A stretch of DNA of 64,000 nucleotides, taken from Hydrogenothermaceae bacterium (lineage in GTDB: Bacteria; Aquificota; Aquificia; Aquificales; Hydrogenothermaceae). The position numbers and the translations under genes were made by a program. Below, in pieces: positions 1 to 9,079 of the stretch; within the stretch, counting starts at the first letter, position 1, and each line of letters opens with the position of its first letter. The notes under the pieces were generated by a model that saw nothing but the letters and a program-made list of their open reading frames with translations, was not told the origin of the DNA and made no database searches. The stretch lies in assembly GCA_026418455.1 (NCBI GenBank), contig JAOABH010000004.1, positions 496,001 through 560,000 of the forward strand. The letters are read 5' to 3'.

Positions 1-297
1 AAAGATATAGACAACTTCATGGAAGATATAGTAGCTATTTTCTTACAGACAAAACCCTTAAAATCTGTTTTTGATGTTGTTCAAGATACAGAATCAAAAC
101 TAACATTAAAACCAAAGAATAACCCTGATATAAGACTGATAGATATTTATATACAGAATAACACCATACAAAGCATAACGGCTATTGACAGAGATAACAA
201 CAGAGTAGAACTTGAATTTAAGACATTTAAATTTTTAACTCAAAAGCCTCAAGTTGAACTAAACATTCCACCAAACACAAAGATAATTAACTATTAG
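1..297 (+). CDS. LolA-like outer-membrane lipoprotein carrier, C-terminal fragment
   Basis: The reading frame is open to the left edge, so this is the 3' part of a gene whose start lies outside the window; the ATG at 19 is internal. The visible 98 residues alternate short beta-strand-like segments and end in FLTQKPQVELNIPPNTKI, which resembles the closing strand of LolA, the periplasmic chaperone that carries lipoproteins from LolCDE to LolB. With the N-terminus and signal peptide missing, the assignment rests on this tail only. It leads a plus-strand run, and the next gene starts 9 bases downstream. Another small periplasmic beta protein is possible. Confidence 0.5.
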   Translation, partial: KDIDNFMEDIVAIFLQTKPLKSVFDVVQDTESKLTLKPKNNPDIRLIDIYIQNNTIQSITAIDRDNNRVELEFKTFKFLTQKPQVELNIPPNTKIINY

Positions 298-306
298 GAA
301 ACAGAG

Positions 307-747
307 ATGTTAAAAAAAATATCATTGTCAACTATATTTTTACTAACAGCTTTAACTATAATATTTTTCTCAAATAAAACCCTTTTCTACACATTTTTAC
401 TTATAGATATATCTGTGATAACATTTACCATTCTTGTCTGGCTAAATGACAGATACCATAATGAAGAGATAGGTCAGAGAGTTTTGTCTTTTCCACAAAA
501 AGATATGATAAAAGATATAATTCAAAAACAGGCAAACATGCTGAAATTTGACAAGATAGAAGAAAAAACTGATGGATTAGAAGTTTATAAAGGAAAACAC
601 AAAGTTATAGATGTAACTTTTGAGAAGGACGAAAATGGAAATCTATTGGTTATAGATGGTAAATATATTGCAAAAATTGAGGCTCCGGAGTATGTCCTTC
701 ATAATATAGACCAAGAGATTTGGAGCCATATAGGTTTAAAAAAATAA
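307..747 (+). CDS. Membrane protein of unknown function, two N-terminal TM segments
   Basis: I do not recognise a family. The 146-residue product has two hydrophobic helices (about residues 7-23 and 27-46) and then a soluble, charged domain of about 100 residues containing strand-rich stretches such as KHKVIDVTFEKDENGNLLVI. The topology suggests a small inner-membrane protein with a cytoplasmic tail. An AGGA-like site precedes the ATG. It lies between the LolA-like tail and the kinase-like gene, which starts 3 bases after its stop, so the three are probably cotranscribed. Confidence 0.6.
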   Translation: MLKKISLSTIFLLTALTIIFFSNKTLFYTFLLIDISVITFTILVWLNDRYHNEEIGQRVLSFPQKDMIKDIIQKQANMLKFDKIEEKTDGLEVYKGKHKVIDVTFEKDENGNLLVIDGKYIAKIEAPEYVLHNIDQEIWSHIGLKK

Positions 748-750
748 AAA

Positions 751-1251
751 ATGAGATTTGAAGATATAAAAGATAAGATTGAAAATTTAGAAAAGATAGG
801 GGGAGGATGGAGGTCAGTAGTTTATAGAGGATTTTTTGAGGGAAAACTACTATCATTTAAAACTCCTTTAGAAGATATACACCGACATGCTATTCTTAAA
901 GAAGGCAAGATTTTACAAATTGTAAACAAAGAAGGAATTGGTGGAAAACTTCAAATAATAGGAGAAGACTTTATAGCGTATGACTACATAGAGGGAAAAC
1001 ATCTAATAGATGTGTTAAATGAAGAAAACAAAGAGATATTACTAAAACAACTTTTAGACCAAGCCAGAATACTTGATAAACTGAAAATAAACAAAGAAGA
1101 GATGCACAGACCCTATAAAAATGTCCTTGTTGATAAAGATTTAAAGCTCTATCTTATAGACTTTGAAAGATCAAAACCAACATTAAGACCAAAGAATGTA
1201 GCTCAAGTTATGCAGTTTATAAAGAGATTAGATAAAATAGATATTACATAA
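751..1251 (+). CDS. Minimal protein-kinase-fold protein (COG2112-like)
   Basis: This 166-residue protein keeps the core marks of a small eukaryotic-type kinase: a glycine loop GGGWRSVVYRG (17-27), a candidate ATP lysine in FKTP (K37), a helix-C-type glutamate (E51) and a metal-binding DFE (137-139) in place of DFG. The catalytic loop reads HRPYKN (119-124), so the usual HRD aspartate is absent and N124 is kept. This pattern fits the predicted Ser/Thr kinase group COG2112 and is reminiscent of Bud32/RIO kinases. It may phosphorylate a protein or small molecule, or only bind ATP. No strong ribosome-binding site is visible, which suggests coupling to the gene just upstream. Confidence 0.6.
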   Translation: MRFEDIKDKIENLEKIGGGWRSVVYRGFFEGKLLSFKTPLEDIHRHAILKEGKILQIVNKEGIGGKLQIIGEDFIAYDYIEGKHLIDVLNEENKEILLKQLLDQARILDKLKINKEEMHRPYKNVLVDKDLKLYLIDFERSKPTLRPKNVAQVMQFIKRLDKIDIT

Positions 1252-1267
1252 ATTAAGGGGTGAGAAA

Positions 1268-1921
1268 ATGAAGAAGATATATATACTTAGTTTAAAGAAG
1301 AATGAATATCTCTCAAATCTATATGAGATACTTAAAGAGTTTAACATAGAGAGTAAAAATCTTCTAAAAAATCTTAAAGATAACAAGCCATTTCCAGTTG
1401 TATTAGATGATAGTATTGGAGAGAACTTTATAGAAAAAATCAGAGATATTACGAATTTTAAAGTGGAAGAATCGTATTCTAATGAATTGGAAAAAATAGA
1501 TAGATGGGGAGTTTTATCTATACTAATTTTTGATGTAATTTTTATACTTTCAATAGTAGAGATAGCATTTAAAACAGCTGACATCTATAACATAATGTTA
1601 AATATTATAACCATTCAAAAATTCCCCATAATTATAGTTACTATACTTAAAATTTTACTGGTAGTTGTTTTACTTAAAGGAGTTATTAATATAACAAACT
1701 CTACTCCTATTGGATATATATTTAAACTACATTTTATTGGCGATACAAAAAATTTAGTGATGTTTCTATTGCTTCCAGTTATAGGATTTTATATGATAAA
1801 TATGGGTTTTGGGAAAATTTATGAATTATTTGGATTGTTTTTAATAATATTTTTTGTAGTATCAATTCTAACGGCTTTTGAAAATCTTCAGATAAAATTT
1901 AAAAAATCTACTAATTCCTAA
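1268..1921 (+). CDS. Polytopic membrane protein of unknown function
   Basis: The 217-residue product has a soluble N-terminal region of about 75 residues and then four to five hydrophobic helices (about 80-100, 115-135, 160-178, 182-205). A GGGGTGAG site lies a few bases before the ATG. The soluble part (MKKIYILSLKKNEYLSNLYE onward) has alternating helix and strand character, but I cannot tie it to a family. Its 3' end overlaps the convergent flippase gene by 11 bases, with no terminator hairpin between them. Confidence 0.6.
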   Translation: MKKIYILSLKKNEYLSNLYEILKEFNIESKNLLKNLKDNKPFPVVLDDSIGENFIEKIRDITNFKVEESYSNELEKIDRWGVLSILIFDVIFILSIVEIAFKTADIYNIMLNIITIQKFPIIIVTILKILLVVVLLKGVINITNSTPIGYIFKLHFIGDTKNLVMFLLLPVIGFYMINMGFGKIYELFGLFLIIFFVVSILTAFENLQIKFKKSTNS

Positions 1922-3068
1922 ATATCTTAAAGAGATAAATAAACAAATATCCAGAGTTTATCAAAAATATGTATAAGAGATATTCATAAGGTGTTGGAAA
2001 ATTTAGAATTAAAAATCCAAAATAATAAGTCAATAGATGTAGATACACATATTTTGTAATCTTCTCCAAACCTATATTTGCCGTTATTAATGTGACTGTT
2101 AATATCAGGGGTATATTTAGAGGAATGTATACTTTTAAATAACTAAAAGCATCTTGAAAATTTGGTCCAAACAAAAATATAAAAATTTTTTCTCCTATTG
2201 TTAAAATCAACAGCTCTGTTATTAAAAAGATAATTAGGATAAAAGCAAAATAGGAAAGAATTGTTTTCCTATAGTTATTGAAATCTTTAATAATTCTTAC
2301 AAAAAAAGCACTAAATATAGTTATACAGAACCATGTGAAAGCCTTTCCAACTACAGAAGCAGAAGCATATAAACCTGCTGTTTTGGGATCAAATATCCTT
2401 TTTATGAATATATCATCTGCATAGATAAAGAGTCCGGTTGGCACACTTGCCAAAGCAGTACTTATAACTTTTTTAAAGCTAATAAAACTTATATTACCAA
2501 CTAAATTTTTATTAATAGAGATTAAGATAATCAGTGTAGATAAAAGAGCAAGAAAAGTAGCAAATAAAACTCCTAAAATTTCATATCCAAGATAGATGAA
2601 AATTAAAGCAACTAAAAATCTATTTGTTAATTCAAAAGAGTTTATAGCAGAATATAAACCAAATTTCTCCACAGCTTGCAAAAATCCTTTCTCTGCAGAT
2701 GTCATAAATATTAAAAGCCATATAAACGGAACTATAAATAAGTGTTCTTTCTTTACATTTAGGAAATCAGCTAACAGTTCAATGTTTAGTAATGTTAAAA
2801 CTAATAGTATAACTCCTAAAATAATAGATATTAATCTGATAAATCTGAAAATATCATATCTTATCTTTCCATTCTCTATAACCATCTTAATTGTTAAATT
2901 AGGATAAATAACAGATATGAATCCTATAGATAGCATGAAAGAGTATATAACCATAAATTCTCCATATTTTTCCGGACCAAAGGCTCTACTTACTACAATA
3001 TGAAAAACATACCCAAGAATATTTACGTAAAAAAACATTATAGCGAGTAAAAAAGAGTTTCTTATCAT
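1911..3068 (-). CDS. Polysaccharide flippase (Wzx-like, MOP superfamily)
   Basis: The 385-residue protein is hydrophobic throughout, with about 10-12 predicted helices. Its N-terminus FHIVVSRAFGPEKYGEFMVI is typical of polysaccharide-biosynthesis transporters that flip undecaprenyl-linked glycans across the inner membrane. It is a little shorter than usual for the family (400-500). It is the last gene of the minus-strand glycosyltransferase run, and its ATG overlaps the stop of the preceding glycosyltransferase (ATGA). Context suggests it exports the glycan made by the neighbouring enzymes. The substrate cannot be read from sequence. Confidence 0.8.
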   Translation of the reverse strand: MIRNSFLLAIMFFYVNILGYVFHIVVSRAFGPEKYGEFMVIYSFMLSIGFISVIYPNLTIKMVIENGKIRYDIFRFIRLISIILGVILLVLTLLNIELLADFLNVKKEHLFIVPFIWLLIFMTSAEKGFLQAVEKFGLYSAINSFELTNRFLVALIFIYLGYEILGVLFATFLALLSTLIILISINKNLVGNISFISFKKVISTALASVPTGLFIYADDIFIKRIFDPKTAGLYASASVVGKAFTWFCITIFSAFFVRIIKDFNNYRKTILSYFAFILIIFLITELLILTIGEKIFIFLFGPNFQDAFSYLKVYIPLNIPLILTVTLITANIGLEKITKYVYLHLLTYYFGFLILNFPTPYEYLLYIFLINSGYLFIYLFKIFRN

Positions 3069-4138
3069 TTCTGCAATACAGTCAAAAGATAATTTTCATA
3101 AATTTTTGATATTTTATCCCACGTAAAATTTTTGGCAAATTCAATTCCTTTTTTACCCATCTCTTTTATTAATTCTGGCTGTTCTAAGAGAAATAATATT
3201 TTCCTCTTTAAATCTACAGAATCTCCACTTTTAAAACTTATTCCAAATCCATTTTCTACCACATATTTTAACTCCGGAATATCGGAAACAATGACAGGCT
3301 TACCCATAGCAGCAGCCTCAAGAGCAACTATCCCTTGTCCTTCAAATCTCGATGGTATAAGTAAAAATTTAGTATTTTTTATAAAGTTAATTTTATCCTC
3401 ACCAGATAGTTTACCTACATACTTTATATTTGGAATATTTTTAATAAGTTTAATAAACTTATCTTTATCCTTTCCATTACCAGCTACTATAAAATCAACA
3501 TCTGGTATATTTTTCATGGAATTTACAGCTATATCTAAGCCCTTTTGAATAATATCAACTCTCCCTAAATATCCTAAATATTTACCATCAAAAACTGCAT
3601 TATTTTCTACTGTAAAGTCAACTCCATTAGGAATAACATACCCATTTATATTAAATTTTTTATTCAAAACTTCATTTACTACAATGATATTTTTAAATCT
3701 TTTAGGATAAAATTTTTCTATTAAAAAAAAAGGAACTCCAATGATATTGTATTTTTTTAAAATCTCCAAACCTGCATACAATTGAATTTGCAATATCACT
3801 TTTGTATATTCTTCAAATTTATAGGAAAAAATTGGATTCCAAGGTGCAAAGTCTTCAACTATAACATCATAATTTTTATGTATATCTTTTAATAATCTAT
3901 TGGTATAAAAAGCATAAGAGAATGTACTGATTATGTAATTTTTCTGACTTCCAACAAACTTATACTCAAAGTTATCATTTACCTTATAATCTTTAGCTCC
4001 AGGATAATTACCACTTATAACTGTAATAACATGCCCTCTCTCTGATAATCTCTTGTATATCTCATAAACTCTGACAGCACCACCACCACCCACCCACGGA
4101 TTATTAACATGGTCATATATAAGATGTAATATTTTCAT
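3065..4138 (-). CDS. Glycosyltransferase, GT4 family
   Basis: This 357-residue GT-B enzyme has an N-terminal acceptor loop GGGGAVR (17-23). Its C-terminal Rossmann half carries the donor-binding signature EGQGIVALEAAAMGKPVI starting near residue 266. The family transfers sugars from nucleotide donors with retention. Donor and acceptor are unknown. It follows the methyltransferase gene with a one-base-shifted ATGA overlap and precedes the flippase in the same way. It is one of two GT4 genes in this run. Confidence 0.85.
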   Translation of the reverse strand: MKILHLIYDHVNNPWVGGGGAVRVYEIYKRLSERGHVITVISGNYPGAKDYKVNDNFEYKFVGSQKNYIISTFSYAFYTNRLLKDIHKNYDVIVEDFAPWNPIFSYKFEEYTKVILQIQLYAGLEILKKYNIIGVPFFLIEKFYPKRFKNIIVVNEVLNKKFNINGYVIPNGVDFTVENNAVFDGKYLGYLGRVDIIQKGLDIAVNSMKNIPDVDFIVAGNGKDKDKFIKLIKNIPNIKYVGKLSGEDKINFIKNTKFLLIPSRFEGQGIVALEAAAMGKPVIVSDIPELKYVVENGFGISFKSGDSVDLKRKILFLLEQPELIKEMGKKGIEFAKNFTWDKISKIYENYLLTVLQK

Positions 4139-4875
4139 GGCTTTACTGCTATTAAATAAACAGTTCTCCCTAAAATTTCAAAAGGAATAAACGAAAAGTT
4201 AGATTTTGTTAAATTTAAAATTGGAACAATAGGAAGAACAGGTAAAAACTCCCACCATCTTATAATTCCAACTTTATAGATTTTAAAACCCGTAGAATTT
4301 GATAAATTTTTTAAAGATCTTTTAGTCCATGGTCTAACATGAGTTGGGTCGCTATAAAAGTTCCAATAATCTGGACAGAATAAAGATGTATAGTATTCTG
4401 TACTACAATAAAAATAACCACCTTTTTTTAATATTCTAAAAGACTCTTCAAAGAGTTTTTGTGGATTTTGTAAATGTTCCAAGACAAAGTTTGAAATAAC
4501 AATATCAAAAGTATTATCTTCATATGGAAGAGAGCTATGTTCTATATTGTAACTTTTAAACTCTACAAAGTCCGGTAGATATGGATTTTTATCTATATCT
4601 ATACCATAAAATTTTGCATCTGGATTTATATACTCTTTGATATACCTTAAAGTATCTCCTGTACCACAACCAATGTCAAGTATGTTTGATGCTTGAGAAA
4701 TTTTTGGGATGGTTTTTAATTTTTTTACAGATATATTTGTTAATCTGTAATATATTTTTTTTAATAAAAAACTTCTCTGAGATAAATCTTCAAAAAAAGG
4801 TTTGACGCCACTCCTTTTTATTTCTGCCAAGTAATTCTGATAGTTTTTGAATTTATTGTTTTTAAATTCTTCCAA
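4135..4875 (-). CDS. Class I SAM-dependent methyltransferase
   Basis: The 246-residue protein has the SAM-binding motif LDIGCGTGD (66-74), then the acidic motif around GIDIDKNP and the motif IV/post-I region DIVISNFVLEHLQNP. This is a Methyltransf_11/UbiE-like fold. In a glycosyltransferase cluster it probably methylates a sugar or lipid-linked glycan, which is inference. The start is a TTG with GGAGG seven bases upstream, inside the end of the GT2 gene (14-base overlap). Confidence 0.8.
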   Translation of the reverse strand: MEEFKNNKFKNYQNYLAEIKRSGVKPFFEDLSQRSFLLKKIYYRLTNISVKKLKTIPKISQASNILDIGCGTGDTLRYIKEYINPDAKFYGIDIDKNPYLPDFVEFKSYNIEHSSLPYEDNTFDIVISNFVLEHLQNPQKLFEESFRILKKGGYFYCSTEYYTSLFCPDYWNFYSDPTHVRPWTKRSLKNLSNSTGFKIYKVGIIRWWEFLPVLPIVPILNLTKSNFSFIPFEILGRTVYLIAVKP

Positions 4876-5569
4876 ACTTTAACCTCCAGACCATTATCGC
4901 AGCTTCTATGGCTATTTTTTTACTCATCTTTGAAGAGCCACCATTTCTCTCGTAAAATATTATAGGAATTTCTCCAACTTTAAATCCAAGTTTATAAGAT
5001 TTATATGCCATCTCTATTTGGAAAGAGTATCCATTTGATTTAATTTTATCAAGCATAACTGTTTCTAAAACTTTTCTTCTATAACATCTAAATCCGCTTG
5101 TTATATCGGATAAATCTCTTAACCCAAGTATAGTGGTTGCATACCAATTGGCAAATTTTGACAGAAGAAGTCTTTTAAAATCCCAACCAACCACACTTAT
5201 AGTGTTATTCATATATCTTGAACCTATAACAACATCAAAACCCTCGTTTATCTTATCTATAAACTTTGGTATATCGTTAGGGTTATGAGATAAATCACTA
5301 TCCATCTCAAAAAATAAATCATAATCTCTTTCCAGTCCCCATTTAAATCCGGTTATATATGCAGTTCCCAATCCAAGTTTTGCTGGTCTTTGTATAAGAT
5401 TAACTCTATCTGTTTTTTTTATCCAGCTTTTAACTATATCAACTGTACCATCTGTAGAGCTATCATCAACTACTAAAACATCTAAAAAGTCAAAATTTAA
5501 TAGATTGTCTAAAACCTTATTTATGTTATCAGCTTCGTTATAGGTAGGTAGCACTATAAGGACTTTCAT
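4862..5569 (-). CDS. Polyprenyl-phosphate mannose synthase-like GT2
   Basis: The 235-residue soluble GT-A enzyme closely follows the DPM1/Ppm1 pattern: LPTYNEADNI at 7-16, DDSSTDGT at 35-42, metal-binding DSD at 90-92, TSGFRCYRR (157-165), SNGYSFQIEM (178-187) and GGSSKMS (210-216). Such enzymes move mannose (sometimes glucose) from the GDP or UDP sugar to a polyprenyl phosphate, giving the donor for membrane GT-C glycosyltransferases. No C-terminal GtrA-like membrane domain is present. It is ATGA-coupled to the upstream GT4 gene. In this run it is the likely donor maker for the DUF2723 GT-C protein at 9079-7214. Confidence 0.85.
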   Translation of the reverse strand: MKVLIVLPTYNEADNINKVLDNLLNFDFLDVLVVDDSSTDGTVDIVKSWIKKTDRVNLIQRPAKLGLGTAYITGFKWGLERDYDLFFEMDSDLSHNPNDIPKFIDKINEGFDVVIGSRYMNNTISVVGWDFKRLLLSKFANWYATTILGLRDLSDITSGFRCYRRKVLETVMLDKIKSNGYSFQIEMAYKSYKLGFKVGEIPIIFYERNGGSSKMSKKIAIEAAIMVWRLKFGRI

Positions 5570-6624
5570 TTCAGTTCCCTTAAAATTTTAATAAACTCTT
5601 GTTTTGTTTTTTCCCAAGAAAAATTTTTAGCCCATTTTAATGCTTCATATTGCATTTTTTCATATATATCTCTATTTTTACTTAAAAAAATAACCTTATC
5701 TATCATTTCCTTAACATTATTAACCAAATAACCTGTTTTACCGTCTAAAATACTATCCCTTAATCCAGGGACATTATAACCAACTACTATTGTCCCAACA
5801 GCATTTGCTTGAATTACTACCTGTCCCCATCCTTCTCTTATACTTGGTATTAGTAACACATGAGATTCTTTTAAGAGTTCATATTTTTTTAATTCATCTA
5901 CATAGCCATAAAAATTTACCCCTTCTACTGAAGAATATTTATCTCTCAAATAATTTTCCAAGGGACCTGTACCAACTATATTTAACTTTGCATCTTGAAT
6001 TTGTTTTTTTACCTCTAAGAAAGTAAGTATAGCATCTTCTGGATTTTTTGTTTTTTTCAATCTTCCTAAGTAGATCATTGTAAAGTTTTTATTTTTCTTT
6101 GGTAAATTTTCTAATGGTTCAATTTCTAAGCCATTTGGCACTATTTTTATATTTATAAAACCTAATTTTTTCAAATCTTCTAAGGTAGAATTAGAGACAG
6201 TTATCGTTAATCTATTTCTATAGAACCATAAAAGTAATTTTTCTAAAAATTTAAATAAATTTCCTAATATTCCAAATTCTTGAATCCAAAATTCTCCGTA
6301 GATTTGATGAATAAGTAGGATGCTTTTTTTAAATAAAAAACCAAAATATCCTATTCCATTAAATTCATCTATAATAAGCCAGTCTTTTTCCTTTTTTAAG
6401 GCATACAGAAGTCCATAAAAATGAGTTGTGAATTCATTACCTTTTCGTATAAATTTTATTCCATCTATAAACTCTTCTGGTAATAATCCACTTTCCATAG
6501 AGGAAAACCATTCAACTGTCCAGCCAATTTCTACCAATCCCTTTGCTATTTGGTATGTGTATATTTCGGCACCACCTTTTTGGCTGTTTTTAACACATCT
6601 CCTATTTAGGATTAAAACCTTCAT
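5566..6624 (-). CDS. Glycosyltransferase, GT4 family
   Basis: I place the start at the ATG at 6624 because it overlaps the preceding stop as ATGA and begins MKVLILNRRC, the first strand of the GT-B fold; a longer frame to 6648 adds eight residues lacking that logic. The 352-residue enzyme has the acceptor-site motif KGGAEIYTYQIAKGL near residues 16-30 and the donor-site signature EGWGQVVIQANAVGTIVV from about 264. Sugar specificity is unknown. Second of two GT4 enzymes in the cluster. Confidence 0.83.
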   Translation of the reverse strand: MKVLILNRRCVKNSQKGGAEIYTYQIAKGLVEIGWTVEWFSSMESGLLPEEFIDGIKFIRKGNEFTTHFYGLLYALKKEKDWLIIDEFNGIGYFGFLFKKSILLIHQIYGEFWIQEFGILGNLFKFLEKLLLWFYRNRLTITVSNSTLEDLKKLGFINIKIVPNGLEIEPLENLPKKNKNFTMIYLGRLKKTKNPEDAILTFLEVKKQIQDAKLNIVGTGPLENYLRDKYSSVEGVNFYGYVDELKKYELLKESHVLLIPSIREGWGQVVIQANAVGTIVVGYNVPGLRDSILDGKTGYLVNNVKEMIDKVIFLSKNRDIYEKMQYEALKWAKNFSWEKTKQEFIKILRELK

Positions 6625-7217
6625 GCCATAAACAACCCTAAAATCCATAAACTAAAAAATAACAAAAATCCGGCAGTTCCTATAAGAGTATTTTTGTATA
6701 TAGCTACAGCCACAGATATTATCCATAATATCAAAGATATTACTGTTATAAAACTCCAAAAATTTGATGGTGCATTATCGTAATTAAGTAAATTAAGTTG
6801 ATGTTTATACAACCTTTCAAAATCACTTTCTGAATAATCGTTTTTTTCCCACTCTATCATTTGATTTGTTCTTAACTTTGCAATCTCCGGAGTTATCTCA
6901 TTTAAAATATTAGAAAAAGGTTGATAAAAACTCCTAATTTGAATCAGATCAGACCTTAATGTCTCATAACAGTAAAGTTTCTCATCTTCTTTCTGTAAAG
7001 TTTTACATATATTAATCATACCCTCAACAGCTTTTTGGTTATAAGGGCTGAAAGGAACATAAGATAAAATTACTTTTTCATAAGATTTTACTGCGTTTAA
7101 TCCAGACTGATTTTTAGCAATATTTATAAATTCTCTCTGTGTAAATATCTCTCTTACTATTAAAGATAAAACCAGAAACAGAAGTAAAATAGTTATCTTT
7201 TTTACTAAATCTATCAT
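6621..7217 (-). CDS. Membrane protein of unknown function in pilin-glycosylation run
   Basis: No family is recognised. The 198-residue protein has an N-terminal helix (about 7-25), a soluble mostly helical middle of about 125 residues with two cysteines (KTLQKEDEKLYCYETL region), and two closely spaced C-terminal helices (about 155-175 and 178-197). That leaves a periplasmic domain tethered at both ends. It is ATGA-coupled to the DUF2723 gene upstream and to the GT4 gene downstream, so it probably serves the same surface-glycan process, perhaps as a partner of the GT-C protein. Confidence 0.6.
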   Translation of the reverse strand: MIDLVKKITILLLFLVLSLIVREIFTQREFINIAKNQSGLNAVKSYEKVILSYVPFSPYNQKAVEGMINICKTLQKEDEKLYCYETLRSDLIQIRSFYQPFSNILNEITPEIAKLRTNQMIEWEKNDYSESDFERLYKHQLNLLNYDNAPSNFWSFITVISLILWIISVAVAIYKNTLIGTAGFLLFFSLWILGLFMA

Positions 7218-9079
7218 CTATCTTCCTCATAGAGATAAAATTCTCTTTTATTATATGCTCTGATAGCTTTATACATCTCTATATAACTTGCATTTAATGG
7301 ATTAATATAGATTTCAAGCTTAAATGGTGCTACAAATTTTCCATAAGATATATCAGCATCTATGGTTAATTTTTGACTGTTTAATAAAAATACAGGCTTT
7401 ATTGTAGAAGCTACTACTAGATAACTATTAGAAAAGAAATTACACATTTCTATTGTAAAAGGATCATCAGTCTCATGGGTTAAGCAAACTTCCGGTGTTA
7501 AAAATTTAAATTTTTCTTGATTTAATTTATCAAAAAATTGTATTTCTTGATCTTTTTTATTTTTTTCTTTATAGAAAAATATAAATTCATATGGTTGATG
7601 ATAAAAAATGGCGGACAATGGATGTTCTTTAGACAGTGCTACCGTTGAAAGAAATTTATTTTTCTCAGATAATGAGACAAGCTCTCCATTAAAAAATTCT
7701 GGAATAAGAGGTTTATACAGCTGTTTAGGTTTACATCCTTCAACTCTCCATGAGAGGGTATTATAATAATGGGTAGTTATATGGCATACATCATCTCTAT
7801 ATCTGCCTACTAATTTTAGATACCAAAGTTCAAAGGTATGGTTATCTCCATAGGTTGATACGAGAGAAGAAACTGGCATTATACTTAGTAAACCCTTAGA
7901 GTGGTAGTATGGAACCCAATTTTTTTTGTGGTTTGTTGAGATGAAAGTTAGTGGTAAGGTTGTAAAAGGTATAACCATAATAGAGAATACAAAAGTTCTA
8001 GAAGCAGTTATAAGTTGAAGTTTTTTTAATAAATCTACTATATAAACAACTCCTAAGGATATAGTTATACAAATAAAAGAAAGAAAAGGTAAGAAATACT
8101 GATTTGCAGATACATAAGCAGTCGAAAGATTATATTTACTGCTTAATGTAATTTTAGCAAGAAAAAAACCATACATAAAGAGTGTTAATACAAAAAATAA
8201 AAGTAATTTTTTATTGAGTTTATAGAGGTAATATAATCCTAAAATGGATAGTAAAATTGAACCGTACGTTAGGTTTGCAACAGTTAATGTAAATAAATTT
8301 TTTATAGAGTGGTAAAAGCCATCAAAGGTTGCTATAGCTGATATTGGAGCATCAAGGGAAGATGAACTTCCATAAAATTTACGAAGTATAATAGCTATAA
8401 ATCTGTCTAAATTATCTGCTTTATGAGCTGCTGAAAAGCTATCCTTCAAACTTCTTATATAAAGATAGATATTTACACTAAATCCAAGTAGAAACATAAA
8501 AATACTATGAGGAATAACTTTTAAAAAATCTCTGTAATAAAAAAGTCCCACCAATATCAACGGAACTGTCATAAATAAAGCAGTATGATGAATAGATGTT
8601 GCCAATCCTAAAATAAAGGCAGAAAATAAAACATCTCTCTTATCAAGTTTATCAAATAGTATCTGCTTCATTCCGATAAAGAATAACAGCAGTATAATAG
8701 ATAGATTCAGAGTATAGAACTTTTCTACTACAGAGTTAAAGTAATAAGAATAACTAACCCCTAAAAAAAGTAAAGGTGTGATACTAAGGATAGGTTTGTT
8801 TGTCAGCTTTAATGTTATTTTATAAAGAATAAATAAAGATAAAACAGAGAAAAAAACAGAAAGTAAGCCTATTCTTATCCCTATATTACCATTAGGAAGA
8901 AAAGTAAAAATTTTGGATATTTGGAGGTAAAAAGGATATCCTGGTGGATGGGCAATCCCCAGTAGATAAGATGCAGTAATTAATCCGCCACCGTCACCTG
9001 TGGAAAAAACTGGAAACAAACTGTATGTATAAATAAATCCGAAAAACGCTAAAACAAAGTAAATTATCTTACTGTGCAT
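7214..9079 (-). CDS. DUF2723 membrane protein, GT-C/O-mannosyltransferase-like
   Basis: The 621-residue protein has roughly ten to twelve membrane helices in its first 390 residues and a soluble, probably periplasmic C-terminal region of about 220 residues. Its first loop holds the DUF2723 hallmark: an acidic motif TGDGGG around D29 followed by GIAHPPGYPFY (41-51). DUF2723 belongs with GT-C glycosyltransferases and includes the TMEM260-type protein O-mannosyltransferases, which use polyprenyl-linked sugars. Its start lies inside the 3' end of a prepilin gene (16-base overlap), and a DPM1-like donor synthase is in the same run. A role as pilin O-glycosyltransferase is inferred from this context. 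Confidence 0.75.
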   Translation of the reverse strand: MHSKIIYFVLAFFGFIYTYSLFPVFSTGDGGGLITASYLLGIAHPPGYPFYLQISKIFTFLPNGNIGIRIGLLSVFFSVLSLFILYKITLKLTNKPILSITPLLFLGVSYSYYFNSVVEKFYTLNLSIILLLFFIGMKQILFDKLDKRDVLFSAFILGLATSIHHTALFMTVPLILVGLFYYRDFLKVIPHSIFMFLLGFSVNIYLYIRSLKDSFSAAHKADNLDRFIAIILRKFYGSSSSLDAPISAIATFDGFYHSIKNLFTLTVANLTYGSILLSILGLYYLYKLNKKLLLFFVLTLFMYGFFLAKITLSSKYNLSTAYVSANQYFLPFLSFICITISLGVVYIVDLLKKLQLITASRTFVFSIMVIPFTTLPLTFISTNHKKNWVPYYHSKGLLSIMPVSSLVSTYGDNHTFELWYLKLVGRYRDDVCHITTHYYNTLSWRVEGCKPKQLYKPLIPEFFNGELVSLSEKNKFLSTVALSKEHPLSAIFYHQPYEFIFFYKEKNKKDQEIQFFDKLNQEKFKFLTPEVCLTHETDDPFTIEMCNFFSNSYLVVASTIKPVFLLNSQKLTIDADISYGKFVAPFKLEIYINPLNASYIEMYKAIRAYNKREFYLYEEDR

